Positions 48,696 through 60,483 of a DNA stretch of 64,000 bases are shown here, one piece after another; position 1 is the first letter of the stretch; the number at the start of each line of letters is the position of its first letter. The stretch is taken from assembly GCF_046630445.1 (NCBI RefSeq), contig NC_092333.1:718138001-718202000 (forward strand), in the 5' to 3' direction. The notes beneath the pieces were generated by a model that had not been told where the DNA came from, searched no databases, and worked only from the letters and a program-made list of their open reading frames with translations. Source of the stretch: Rutidosis leptorrhynchoides (lineage: Eukaryota > Streptophyta > Magnoliopsida > Asterales > Asteraceae). The position numbers and the translations under genes are program-made.

Positions 48696-48873
48696 TGAGT
48701 TTGGCAGCATGTGCATTGTTATCTACATGTCATGTTCCCAAACTTAGAAGAGTCATGTCAAACATAACATGCTGGGGATGGGTTTAGTGAGTATTAGGAC
48801 AGGATATGTGTTAGTTGTTAGTACTAACAGAATTTATACTAAGCTTTGGTGTGAGTGTTGTGGTAGTGCAGCA

Positions 48874-50673
48874 ATGACAGATAATGAAGCTAACGCTACT
48901 GGCCCTACTGTCCCTGGAACTGGTACATTCAGAGCCCCTGACGAAGATGGACATGTGTCTTCAGAAGAAGAAACTTCTCAAGAAGTAATAGAACTTCAAA
49001 GTCGGTTACTAGAAGCTCAGGAGAAAATTAAGGAATTGAAACAAGAACGGGCGCAATGGAACCCTAATACCACTGCGTTAAACACAACCTTTCCTCCTAA
49101 CTTTTATAATCAAGCCGGTGGCAGTTATCAGTCACAGTTTCCACAAAATACTTATCAAAACCTCCAAATGCCATTCCCGTTTAATCAGGCATTTCCAAAT
49201 CAGATGATATACCCTTTTCAAGTCCCTGAGACAAGAAAGAAGTGTACGTATAAACAGTTTATTGATTGCAAACCTCCAGAATATCATGGTCACACAAACC
49301 CCACAATGACCCTTAATTGGCTAAGGGAAGTGGAGAGAGCATTAGAAGCGTGTTTTTGTGAGCCTGAATCTATGGTGTTATTTGCTAGTAGGCTTCTCAA
49401 GGGTGAAGCAATAGAATGGTGGGATTCTATTACTGCTAATTTACCCAAGGAACAGATCAGTCAAATTACCTGGGAACAATTTGCTGCTAAAGTTCGTGAG
49501 CAGTATTGTTCTAAGTATGAGATGGAAAGATTGAAAACCGAGTTTCTGAGTATGAAGATGACAGAAAGTATGACGATTGATGAGGTTTTCAGAGATTTCA
49601 CATCTAAGCTAAGGTTCGTTCAACAGTGGGTACCAACTGAGAAAGATAAGATTCAGCATTTTATGCGGGTGATTAAGCCAGAATATAGAACAGTTGCGAG
49701 ATTTGCAACTACATTGGCACAGGCTCATGAGATGGCTAAAGTTACAGAAGGTGATATAATGGCAGCAAAAAGAGAAAGTTCGAGAAGTGGAACTTTTGGG
49801 GGTAAACCAGAAGGTCAATCGGGTGGACAGTCAAATCAGCAGTCGAGTAAGCAATCCGGTTTTCGTGGTAAAAAGTCAGGTGGGTTTAAACAGAAAAGTA
49901 AGTCTAGTATTAGTGGATCAGGTTCAAGTCAGTCTGGGTGGTGTAATGTTTGTAAGTCAACCCATATCGGCCCGTATTCTCCAATGACCAGAAGGTGTTT
50001 GAAATGTGGAGTGTTAGGTCATGAATCAACAGCTTGTTCTTTTAAGTCTAATGTTTGTTGGAGTTGCCATCAAGAGGGACATAGATCAGCAAATTGTCCA
50101 TCCGCATCAAGATCCGGTTCTGGGGCAGGGTCAGGGGCGAGGTCAGTTACTTCCGAGGGATCTTCTGCTTCTACTGCCGGGCAGAAGAGAAAGAATCCTC
50201 CAACAGCAGAGGCAAGGGCATTTCAGATTACGGTAGACGCTGCAACCGCTACCGATGACGTCATTACCGGTATGTTCTTGGTTAATTCCTTGCCAGCTTG
50301 TGTGTTGTTTGATTCAGGAGCGAATCATTCTTTTATGTCCTTAGGCTTCTTTGATAAGTTGAAGTTGCCTGTTAGGATGTTAGATGAGCCTTTGGGAATA
50401 GAGGTAGCTGATGGTAAAATGGTTCCATGCACATCATCTGTGTCTGGAATTACCATCGAAATTGACGGCCATTCTTTCCCTTTAACCTGTTTGTTGATGC
50501 CTATACCTAGCTTTGATGTAGTCATAGGTATGAATTGGTTAAGAGCTAATAGGGCTAATATTAAGTGTGATAAGAAGATTATTTCTTTCCGTTTGGCCAA
50601 CGGATCCCGAGTGATAGCTAGGGGAGAGCGCAGTGGATTTAACTTTCCTATGGTTTCCCTAATGAAAGCTTAG
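48874..50673 (+). pseudogene. Gypsy-5 gag-protease
   Basis: I start at the ATG at 48874 (MTDNEANATG); the frame is open further upstream from 48769, but that part reads like leader. A short coiled stretch (ELQSRLLEAQEKIKELKQER) precedes the gag domain (LNWLREVERALEACF, GEAIEWWDSI, FVQQWVPTEKDKIQHFMRVI). Two zinc knuckles follow (CLKCGVLGHESTAC, CWSCHQEGHRSANC), then retropepsin (LFDSGANHSFM, Asp about residue 480; VIGMNWL). The frame stops at TAG (50671-50673), but the next codons stay in the same frame into RT ([18 protein letters not shown]). The stop therefore looks like a CAG-to-TAG change rather than a natural gag end. Confidence 0.9.
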
Positions 50674-53638
50674 AAGTCGATATCGAAAGGGTGTGATTCA
50701 TTCTTAGCCTACGTGATCGATGTTAAGAAAGAAAAGAAACAGGTGACTGATATCCCCGTTGTGTCAGAATTTCCAGAAGTGTTTCCAGATGATCTACCAG
50801 GGTTACCTCCAGTACATGAAGTAGAGTATAAAATTGATTTGGTTCCAGGTGCTATGCCAGTTGCAAAAGCTCCTTACAGATTAGCTCCATCAGAAATTCG
50901 AGAAATGATGTCTCAAATTCAGGAACTGTTAGATAAGGGGTTTATCCGACCAAGTTCTTCACCGTGGGGTGCTCCTGTGTTGTTTGTGAAAAAGAAAGAT
51001 GGGTCGCTACGTATGTGTATAGATTACCGCGACTTAAATAAGAGAACAATCAAGAATAAGTATCCGTTACCAAGAATAGATGACTTATTTGATCGGTTAC
51101 AGGGTGCTTCCTACTTTTCAAAGATTGATTTACGTTCAGGGTATCATCAGGTACGTGTTGCAGAGAGTGATATACCGAAAACAACGTTCAGAACTAGATA
51201 TAGTCATTATGAATTTTTAGTTATGCCATTTGGGTTGACAAACGCGCCAGCAGTGTTTATGGATCTCATGAACAGAGTGTGTCGTCAGTATCTTGACAAG
51301 TTTGTGATTGTCTTCATAGATGATATCTTGATATATTCGAAAACCGAGAAAGATCATGCTGCACATTTGAGATTGGTATTAGAACTTCTGAAACAGGAAC
51401 AGTTGTTGAGATTGGTATTAGAACTTCTGAAACAAGAACAGTTGTACGCTAAGTTTTCCAAATGTGAATTTTGGCTGCGGGAGGTACAGTTTCTAGGTCA
51501 TGTGATTTGTGAAAAGGGTATCAAAGTAGATCAGTCTAAGATAGAAGCTGTAATGAATTGGAACTCGCCGAAAACGCCGAAGAAATTAAGAGTTTTCTGG
51601 GTTTAGCAGGTTATTACCGCCGATTTATCAAAGACTTCTCTAAAATAGCAGGTCCGTTGAATAAGTTAACTAGAAAAGATGTAGCCTTTCGATGGACTGA
51701 TGAACAAGAAAAGGCTTTTCAGACTCTCAAACAGTTGTTATGTCAAGCGCCGGTTTTAGCTTTACCAGAGGGAACAGAAGATTTTGTGGTTTACTGCGAT
51801 GCGTCACGCGCAGGTCTGGGTTGTGTTTTGATGCAGAGAAATAAAGTTATAGCGTATGCTTCACGACAGTTGAAGAATCATGAACGAAACTACCCTACTC
51901 ACGATTTAGAGTTAACTGCAGTTGTGTTTGCTTTGAAGCTTTGTAGACATTATTTGTATGGTACATATTGTGAAATCTATACAGATCATAAGAGTCTTCA
52001 ATATATCTTTTCGCAGAAAGAATTAAATATGCGTCAACGTCGATGTTTAGACTTGATTAAAGATTACGATTGTGAGATTAAGTACCATCCGGGTAAAGCA
52101 AATGTGGTCGCAGATGCTCTGAATCGCAAGAAAACCATCGAAAATGTTAGATTTATGAGAATTGAAATAGTTTCAGACTTGATTGATCGATTGAAAACCG
52201 TTCAGTTAGTAGCTTTGAATGACGAAAACCTAAAGACTGAACAAATGACTAAAAGAAAATTTGACCTATGCAATGATTTTAGAGGATTAAAGACCATAAA
52301 GATCGAATTTGAGTGCCTATGCTTGGAGATTTGAGGGATTTAATCCTTACTGAAGCGCATAAATCGAGATTATCAGTGCATCCAGGTAGTACAAAGATGT
52401 ACAGAGACTTGAAAACATTGTATTGGTGGCCTACAAAGAAGACAGATGTTGCAAATTTTGTCAAAAAATGTCATATTTGTGCACAAGTTAAGGCAGAACA
52501 TCAGAAACCGTATGGATCTCTAAGACAGTTAGAAATTCCTCAGTGGAAATGGTATCATATAACGATGGATTTTGTAACCAAGTTACCCCGAACCCAGAAA
52601 GGACACGACATGATCTGGGTGATTGTGGATCGTTTAACAAAGAGTGCTCACTTTTTAGCTACTCATGAAACAGCTTCGTTAAGTGATTTGGCAGAGTTGT
52701 ACTTAAAAGAGATAGTTAGTCGACATGGTATGCCGTTGTCAATAGTTTCTGATAGAGATACTAGGTTTGTATCGAACTTCTGGAACAGTTTACAACAAAA
52801 TCTGGGTACGCGCGTGAATTTAAGTACAGCATATCATCCACAGACGGACGGTCAGAGTGAACGAACGATTCAAACGTTAGAAGACATGTTGAGAGCGTGT
52901 GTCTTAGAATATGGTGGTTCTTGAGATTCGCATCTTCCACTGATAGAGTTTGCTTACAACAATTCGTATCATTCGAGTATTGGAATGCCGCCATATGAAA
53001 TGTTGTATGGTCGTAAGTGTAGAACTACGACATGTTGGTTAGAAGCAGGTGAGAAACAATTTGCAGGTCCCGAAATTGTTCAGATAACTGCAGAAAAGGT
53101 TGAAATTGCACGAGAGAAGTTAAAAGCAGCAAGAGACCGATAAAAGATGTATGCTGATCCGCGCAGACGTCCTATGACATTTAATGTAGGTGATCGTGTT
53201 TATCTGAAATTTTCGCCATGGAAAGGGGTGATCAGATTTGGTAAGCGTGGTAAACTAGCACCGAGATTTATTGGACCATTTCCGATCAAAGAAATTTTGA
53301 ATGATCAAACTGTTGTTTTAGATCTTCCATCAAAGTTAGCAGGAATACACAACACGTTCAACGTGTGCTATCTGAGAAAGTGCAAAGTAGACGATGAAAG
53401 TCAGATTCTTCCATTGAAAGACTTGAAAGTTGATTTAACTAAGAAACTAGTAGAAGAACCGGTTAGAAAAGTGGACAGGAAAGTCACCAAGTTAAGGAAG
53501 AAACAAATTTCAATGGTGTTAGTAGAATGGCAGCACAGTTTAGGTTCTAACTTAACGTGGGAAATCGAGGAGTTAATGAGGGCGCGCTATCCTCATTTGT
53601 TTGACCTTGACCAGATTCTGAGGACGGAATCTTCTTAA
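50674..53638 (+). pseudogene. Gypsy-5 pol: RT, RNase H, integrase (several lesions)
   Basis: RT motifs: [65 protein letters not shown] (51319). An in-frame 39-bp tandem duplication repeats [13 protein letters not shown] near 51370-51445. A one-base loss near 51591 shifts the frame before [12 protein letters not shown]. RNase H (YCDASRAGLGC, TDHKSLQYIF) follows. A further shift near 52295 and TGA at 52310 precede integrase ([69 protein letters not shown]). More stops are TGA at 52922 and TAA at 53141. The C-terminal tail (VLVEWQHSLGSNLTWEIEE) is chromodomain-like. Not functional. Confidence 0.92.
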
Positions 53639-53649
53639 GGGGGTAGATT
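53637..53649 (+). other. Gypsy-5 polypurine tract
   Basis: AAGGGGGTAGAT directly before the 3' LTR start at 53650. Confidence 0.8.
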
Positions 53650-55552
53650 TGTAACATCCTCGATCGGGCCTAGCTGTAAGATTACTAAATTGTCCTTAAG
53701 TTGGTGTTGTGTTACTATATGCTTTTATTTTTATTTATTATTTGTTATTTTTTAATGATGTGGTTAGGACCAGTTTGTGACAAGGGTCACAGAACAGGTT
53801 TGTTTATTTAGTTTGGACTTCGTTTGGGTTGCCAAATGACGTATGAAAGATATCAGATAACTGATAAATACCCATGTGTTGCACAGTGTGGGAAATTAAC
53901 CTAAATCAAGTGACTAGTGGGCTGTGTTCTTCTTCCCATTTCTATAAAATTCCCAAACACACCCGTTCTTCATCTTCCTCACCTACTTCAAACCCTAATC
54001 CTTGATTCTTGTTTTAGAGCTCAAATTTTTCATATCTTTGTGTTCCTTGTGATTTACTAATTCTAACAAGGTAAGATTCATAGCTTTTCATGCTCTAATC
54101 TTTGAGAAATTTAAGGTTTTGTGTTAGTTTTCATAAAAGTGTAAATTTATGTCATAACAAGTGATTTAAGTGTTGTTATGGTCAAATTGTTGTGGGTTTT
54201 GAGTCTATAACATGTAGTGAACAAGTTGTGGTCGATTTTGGTGTTTAAAACTAGCTCTAGATTGAGATTTGAGGATTTCTTCGTGAAGTCCGTAGCCTTT
54301 GTTCAGTTTCTGATGAAGATGAACACACTCGGCCGACTGTCGGTCGACAGTCGACCGACTGAGGGTTGAACCGACCGATTGACGAAGACAACCGACCGAC
54401 TGTTGAGTGAACCGACCGACTGAGATTTACCTTCGGCCGATTGATGTAATACCAAATGAATCGACCGACTGGGAAGGTCAGTCGACCGGTTGTGACGACA
54501 GTCGACCGACTGTAAGAGTCAGTCGACCGACTGAGTGTCCAGGGTAGAATATTTTACCTAAGTGTTTATTTTTAGCCGTTATGCTGTCCGTTTGTATTTT
54601 GGTGTTTAGGATGTAAATTTTGAAAGTGCACAAGTGTGAAGCAGAAAATTTTTAGCTGACAGTTTTCTGACAAAATTTTCTGTATTGTGTTATTTGGTGT
54701 TTATGGACATAAACTAACTCGTGTATATGTATTTCTCAGGAGAAAAGGAGAAAGAGAAGGTTCAGTGATTAGATAGCTGAACACCTTCTCGTTTGCTGGT
54801 ATTTGGTGAGTGGGACTAACTGGAGAATATAGTATATAGAAGCATGTTATATTATGATTGCCATGCTTATTAGATATACTTATTGTTGTGGTTAGTTAGT
54901 TCTTGTGATGACTGCATGTTAGTTGATGCTTGTCTGCTGGAGCCCAGTGCGTCCCTATTGGGTGGTAGCCTCGGTAGGAGAGATCAACCTGCGGGTTGGG
55001 TTCCTCTGTGGTAGCCTAGACAACCGTGGTGTATATATATGTGAATGACGCGTCCATCGCGTGTGGATTATATATATACACACGGTGGTGGAGGAACTTC
55101 TGGTAAGCCCCAGTCCGATCAGCTGGTGGTTATTGGTTTGGCCGAGCCGCCAGAGTCTCTGTAGACGGTACTTGGGTGATGTTTGTATGTTAGACTATTG
55201 TGACATGATTAGTATAACACTTATGTATGCTATGGTCTGTAGTTAGTCGTACTCACTTAGCTTCGTGCTAATTCCCCTCCATCTCCTCCCTGCAGGTTGT
55301 TAGCTTTTGTAGATAGTGCTTTTGGGAGAAGACGGGCATGATGATGTTATGTTTGACAGGGTTAACTCTGATGTGGTCTTTTAGAATATGAACAGTGTAC
55401 TTTTGAAAACAGAATGTATTTACGTCTCTTCCTGTTAATATGTAAATTGTTTTAATGACACGTGACATCAGTTTGTACAAATGTCGATATCGTATTTAAT
55501 TAATATTATGCTTCCGCCACGTATTTATTATAAAAAAAATAGCGGTGTCACA
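53650..55552 (+). repeat. Gypsy-5 3' LTR (1903 bp)
   Basis: Matches 46758-48680 with scattered substitutions and small indels. The palindrome cluster is at 54330-54535. Confidence 0.94.
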
Positions 55553-55557
55553 CCTGA

Positions 55558-55685
55558 TCTTCTCTGCTGGACGCCGTCCAGATAACTGGACGCCGTCCAG
55601 ATAACTGGACGCCGTCCAGATGTGTTGTTTCAGAAAAAATATTTTAGGACGTGTTTTTGGTCGGATAACGGGTTGGGTCGTTACA
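55558..55685 (+). repeat. Gypsy-4 5' LTR, last part
   Basis: Resumes after the Gypsy-5 duplication. Carries three more GGACGCCGTCC copies (55569, 55588, 55607), ends GGTCGTTACA, and is followed by the primer site at 55688. Confidence 0.88.
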
Positions 55686-56078
55686 AGTGGTATCAGATCA
55701 TGGTCTAAGGGATTTAGGTGACTTGAGATAGATGCCTAGACTTAGACTTTTGTGTGTGCTTATTTGTTGCGGGACTTGTAGGATTACGGGTCGGAATGGG
55801 AATTTGTAGGTGGACTAACGGTTATATTAATATGCGGAAATTATTAATATACTTTGCGTTGTGTTTGTATTTGTGTTTGCGTTGTGAATAACATCGAGCG
55901 AAATAGTCGTTGTACTAACGAGTTGATACGGCGTGTGTGCGTAATAAGGACTTGCAAACCTTATTACGGGTGCAAATCGTGTCTAACAAGTGATGTACGA
56001 CGAGTGTTTAGCAAGATGGGGCGGTGTTGTGCCTGTGGTTTTATACGTTCGTGGACTAATCGTTTTGCATTCTTTAGA

Positions 56079-57021
56079 ATGACGACGCGAAACGAGATCG
56101 AGACGAATGACGTTGAGTTTAACGCTAGAGTTGCGGCCGCCGTTGCGGAGCAAATGGGTGCGTTTCGAAAAGAAATGGACAGGAAGTATTCCGAACTTCA
56201 AAGTATTGGGGAAATGGAGCGTTGTCTTAAGAGCTTCATGAGGACTAAACCCCCGATGTATAATGGGAAACCGGATCCTTTGGTTAGCACAACATGGATC
56301 TCGGATGTCGAAGGGTGTTTTCGCACTATTGAATGCCCTCCCGAGAAGAAGACAAGACTCGCTACTAGCTTGTTGTGGGGTAGGGCGAAGGATTGGTTGG
56401 TTGGTAAGATTGATCTTGTCGGTGGTGAACCGTTTATGGCGTTATTGTGGGACGAATTTAAGAAGGAATTCTTCGAGGTGTTCCGGACTTCAGCTAATTT
56501 TGTCAGAATTGTGTAATGAGTTGCGAAATTTGCAACAGGGTTCTATGGATTTGAATACTCTCAAGACGACCTTTATGGCGAAGGCTCGTTTTTACCCGGA
56601 GTATTTGGGGAATGATCGTTTGTTGATGGAGGATTTCTATCGAACTTTTAATGATGACTTGAAGAACAAAATTAGCAGAGGTTACGCGAAATCGCTTGCG
56701 GAATTGTTTGCCGTGGCTAGAGGTTTCGAGTCTTATTCGTGATCGAAGGTTGGTGAACCTTCAAGTGAGAGAAGGGTTGTTTCGTATGGTGCTCCAAGTA
56801 AGAGGACTGAGGGTCTAAGTGTGAGCACGAGTGGTACACGGACGAGTATATCGGACTCTAGTGCGTCTAGGTGTTACAATTGTGGTGTGAGGGGTCACAA
56901 GTCTTGGGAATGTTCGGTGCCAAAGGGTGATGGCACAGTGTGCTTCAATTTCCAAGAGGAAGGACATCGTAAGTCGGAGTGTCCCGAGTTAGCGGGGAAG
57001 GGTGCGGCAAGGAGACGTTAA
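56079..57021 (+). pseudogene. Gypsy-4 gag (frameshift and nonsense), no pol follows
   Basis: From the ATG at 56079 (MTTRNEIETNDVEFNARVAAAVAEQMGAF...) a gag domain is read: MRTKPPMYNGKPDPL, WISDVEGCFRTIECPPEKK, LLWGRAKDWL, WDEFKKEFFEVF. Near 56490-56505 the frame shifts to LSELCNELRNLQQGSMDLNTLK, LGNDRLLMEDFYRTFND, YAKSLAELFAVARGFESYS, then TGA at 56740. After the stop the same region gives a knuckle CYNCGVRGHKSWEC, and a second one (CFNFQEEGHRKSEC) where Phe replaces a Cys. The coding signal ends at 57021. Gag proteins form the particle and bind RNA. Confidence 0.85.
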
Positions 57022-59400
57022 GGTACGTTTCGTTTTAATAAATATGTCCTTTGATTATTTATTTCGTGCCAATGAGTTCGGGTTTGTTAAATGCAGTGTG
57101 TTGTGCATAATATTGTTATGGGTGACATTCCTAATGGAATTACCCTACGGTGGCCTTTTGATTGATGGGCGAAGGGCGTAAGACTTGGTGCAACCAAGCA
57201 TTCCTTAGTGTTCGGGAAATGTTTCTACCAAGCCTTGGGAATGGGCTTTGGTGTTCGGTAGCTAAGAGCGTGTTTGCTTTCGTGTTGAAGTTGATGAACC
57301 ATGAGGTTCGAAGGGTGAACAAAACCCTAATGATCGAGTGTTTGATCTCGATGTGTGTTGGTAATGGAGTCTACGTGACGCGATGTTAGGTGCCTCTTTC
57401 ATACCTACTATCGTAGTATTCAACTCCGATGGTGTTGCGGTTACATTGTACTTAGGGTACCGAAGAGAAACCCTTAGGTACATAAGTGACTAGGTGGAAA
57501 TTTGACAAGCTATGGCAATTGGAGGATTGCAATAATAAGGTTTGTGTAAATTGTGGTGAACTCTTCGTTCGAAGTGTTTAAGGATTGGTTAAAATCCTTC
57601 GTGTGCTCAAAGTTGGAGCAAGATGTGGTGATGGGTCGTGTGAACCTAAATTGTTAGTAGAGTCTACCTTTGGTAGCATTGTACGGGTGTACAAGATGCG
57701 GTTATGGAACGTAGTTCCAAGTGGGGGAGTTACACTCGGTTTTAGTGTAAGATTTCAGATGATGCTCTTAGTATATCCGGAACTTGTGACGGGACTTAGA
57801 TTTGGTCAATTTGTGGTAGAGTGCAATTTCGGTTAATTTGTACTTATGATTTTGGATTTGAATTATCACCGAGGTGGTAATGTGGTGAATCTCGTTGAAA
57901 GATAATGGGCGTGTTTGATGAGCAAGGTGAAATCCCTCGGTTAAGGGATGTGCGTGTCGGATTCTCTTTTAGAGAATTATTATTTTGTGCATATGCGCGA
58001 TATAGTTGGTTCTTGCTCGATGGTGTTGGCGTTGTGTACACGTACGTATGATGATAGCTAGTGTAATCCGTTAGGATTCACTATGGTGTACCAGTGCGCG
58101 ATGTTACACTACTCCTTGTAATTGAGGCCAAAAGAGCGTGTGTTGATGGTTAGTGTATTCCTTTAGGATTCACTATGGTGTAGCAGTGCGCGATGTTACA
58201 CTACTCGTTGTATGAGGCCTAAAGAGCGTGTGTGATTGGTGGGTTATGACCGTTGACGTGGTCCGCTAACCTCACCTTGGGAGTAGTGTTATATCGGTAT
58301 GGTATAACGTTATCGGGAAATGCGAGTACCGATGGGTAATGGGAGTACCATTCCTGTGTTGAGATTTGGGAGGTGGATCACGTGTGGATACGGATTCACG
58401 ATGACGCGTGTAGTTCGGTCATCTTATTGTGGAAGTGGATCAAGTGTAGTTCGGATTCACAATGACTCGTGTGGATGCGGTCATTATATTGTGGAAGTGA
58501 GTCGCGTGTAGTTCGGATTCAAAATGACTCGTGTGGATGCGGTCATTATATTGAGGAAGTGAGTCTCGTGTAGTTCGGATTCACAATGACACGTGTGGAT
58601 GCGGTTATTCTTTTAGGATAGTGATTCTCGTGTAGTTCGGATTCACTAGGGCGCGTGTAGTTCGGCCAATCCCGATTGTTGTTGAGTTGGAGGTGGTGAG
58701 TCGCGTGTGGTTGCGGATTCACTAAAGCGCGTGTAGTTTTCGGCCAGCCTTCATGCTGTTGGATGTGTGAACTATTAGTTTTTTATACGCCGGTGGTGGG
58801 GTCGTAAGGACCATGTTGTGTGAACTATTGGTTGTTTTATACGCCGATGGTGGGGTCGTAAGTACCATGTTGTGTGATTAGTGATGCGATAGCCGTGTTT
58901 CGCTCACATGTTGTTACGGGTGTGACAATAGTCGATTTTGTACACCTTGGGATTAGCGTTGCCATAGTTGTTTTGGGCGTTATCGGTTTTAGCCGTTTGC
59001 TTATGATGCTACGATAGTTGCGTATTGGTCGTAATGCGCATTACGAGAGATGTTTAGTGATAAGTGTTGTCCGTAAGAATTTGTTTGGTTCGGTCATCAT
59101 CGTTCGGGTTGTTGACCTTAGGTTGAGACTTGGTTGCTTTTAGCGTTGTACTTGGTAAGGGTACGCTAAGGGATCGATATCTCGGTAAGAGATTGGTTAA
59201 GTTTTTCCCGATGCGAGGGATTGAGCAAGTTTTAGTGCTCGTATTTGCGGATTTGATAAATCGCGGATGACGATTCAGTTGTTAAGGGTGATTCATTGAG
59301 AAGAATTGCCTAGGAAAGTCGGATCGGGACACATGTTGAAGGCCGTCGAGTGTGGTCTGATCGGTTAAGTGGCGCAGATCGCGAGGACACGATCATGTTT
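57022..59400 (+). other. Gypsy-4 non-coding interior with internal repeats
   Basis: No protease, RT, RNase H or integrase motif in any frame. Two 90-bp direct copies at about 58057-58240 (TTAGGATTCACTATGGTGTA) are seen, then the CGTGTAGTTCGG array (58370-58745), then two copies of a unit with TTTTATACGCCG...GGTGGGGTCGTAAG (58760-58875). GC content is higher than in neighbouring AT-rich LTRs. Either pol was replaced long ago or the element is a gag-only type. Confidence 0.65.
58370..58745 (+). repeat. CGTGTAGTTCGG tandem array, Gypsy-4 interior
   Basis: About six units of roughly 60 bp with GATTCAC(A/G)ATGAC(A/G)CGTGT and GTGTAGTTCGG cores. Related to the array in the 5' LTR at 46040-46310. 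Confidence 0.85.
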
Positions 59401-59414
59401 GAGTGGGGGAGAGT
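59401..59414 (+). other. Gypsy-4 polypurine tract
   Basis: GAGTGGGGGAGAGT directly before the 3' LTR start at 59415. Confidence 0.8.
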
Positions 59415-59788
59415 TGTAAGACCCTGTTTCTGTTTCAGTCTTTTTCAGAAAAATGGGACGCCTTCCAGAATGGAGGACGCCATCCAGCAAAGATAGATGG
59501 GACGCTGTCCAAGAATTGGGACGCCGTCCAACATAAATGACGGGCCAGCTGTGTTATTATTTTAAAAAGGGGCATTTTGGTCAAATCACTTGGGTGTCGG
59601 TTTGGAGCCTTCAAGGCTGATCTAGATCCCATTTGTGGATCACTTTTCACCCACACAAACACACTCAACCATATCTAGAGAGAGTAAGAGTTTAGAGAGA
59701 GAGCTTGATTTGGAGAAGAAGGAGTCGGAGTCTTACCAAAGCTCGAGTTCTAAAGTTGTTCATCTCGTTCTTGGCTACGTTGTGGTAG
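59415..59788 (+). repeat. Gypsy-4 3' LTR, truncated by insertion
   Basis: Matches 44828 to about 45202 with scattered changes (for example the palindrome at 59468 reads CGCCATCC). It is cut after GTGGTAG, where an Athila/Tat-type LTR begins. GGTAG (59784-59788) is the expected TSD. Confidence 0.88.
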
Positions 59789-60421
59789 TGATAGTGCTCC
59801 AAATGAACATATATTTAGTAGCAATATCCTCCCAATATGTAAATTATTTAGTTGTAATTTTCCTATTGTAAGTTGTAATCGTTTATATTAAACAAGTGCG
59901 AAGACAAAAGGCGAAAACGAAGATTTAAAGACACAAACGTCCAAAAAGCTCAAATGTACAAGATACAATTCAAAAGGTTCAATTTATTGATGAGAAACGT
60001 CTAAAAATGACAAGAGTACAAGTTACAAAACGCAAAGTACACGATATAAAATAGTACGCAAGGACGTTCGAAAATCCGGAATCGGGACATGAGTCAACTA
60101 TCAACGCCCGACGCAACGGACTAAAAATTACAAGTCTACTATGCACAAGAATATAATATAATATATAAATAATTATATTAATTATTTATATTTTATATTT
60201 ATATATAAATTATGTCGACAAGCAAGGTTCCAAAATTATGTGAGCTGGATTTTCAAACTCCACGACTCGCGGAGTTTGCAGGCTTAAAACTCCACGACTC
60301 GCGGAGCTATCAGAAATCAAAACGCCTATAAAAGGCCATGCATTCTGCCGAGTAAAAATATAAAAAAAAATAATAATAATAATAATACTCTGTAATAAAT
60401 AAATAATAAATAAATAAATAA

Positions 60422-60483
<62 letters not shown>

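Larger units (their letters stand above)
46758..55552 (+). mobile_element. Gypsy-5: complete Ty3/gypsy element nested in Gypsy-4 5' LTR
   Basis: LTRs 46758-48680 and 53650-55552 (TGTAACATCC...GGTGTCACA) are flanked by CCTGA (46753-46757 and 55553-55557). Primer site is at 48684 and polypurine tract at about 53637-53649. gag-protease (48874-50673) and RT-RNase H-integrase (50674-53638) are present in the usual order but carry at least six lesions. The family resembles Tekay/Del-type chromoviruses by its pol sequence (inference). By eye the LTRs differ at a few dozen sites plus small indels, so it is older than Gypsy-2. Confidence 0.95.
44828..59788 (+). mobile_element. Gypsy-4: gag-only Ty3/gypsy-like element, hosting Gypsy-5 and cut by an Athila-type element
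   Basis: The 5' LTR starts TGTAAGACCCTG at 44828. It is split by Gypsy-5 at 46758 and resumes after 55552 to end at 55685 (GGTCGTTACA). Primer site TGGTATCAGATCA is at 55688. A gag (56079-57021) is followed by about 2.4 kb with no recognisable protease, RT or integrase. A purine tract (GAGTGGGGGAGAGT, 59401-59414) precedes the 3' LTR at 59415, which matches the first about 370 bases of the 5' LTR and then is cut at 59789. Five bases before 44828 (ACATG) should be the TSD; the partner is outside the window. The intact LTR would be about 2.06 kb. Confidence 0.88.

Noticed and set aside
57140-58041. Small ORFs on both strands in the Gypsy-4 interior
   Set aside because: Short, no motif of protease, RT or integrase, no consistent frame.
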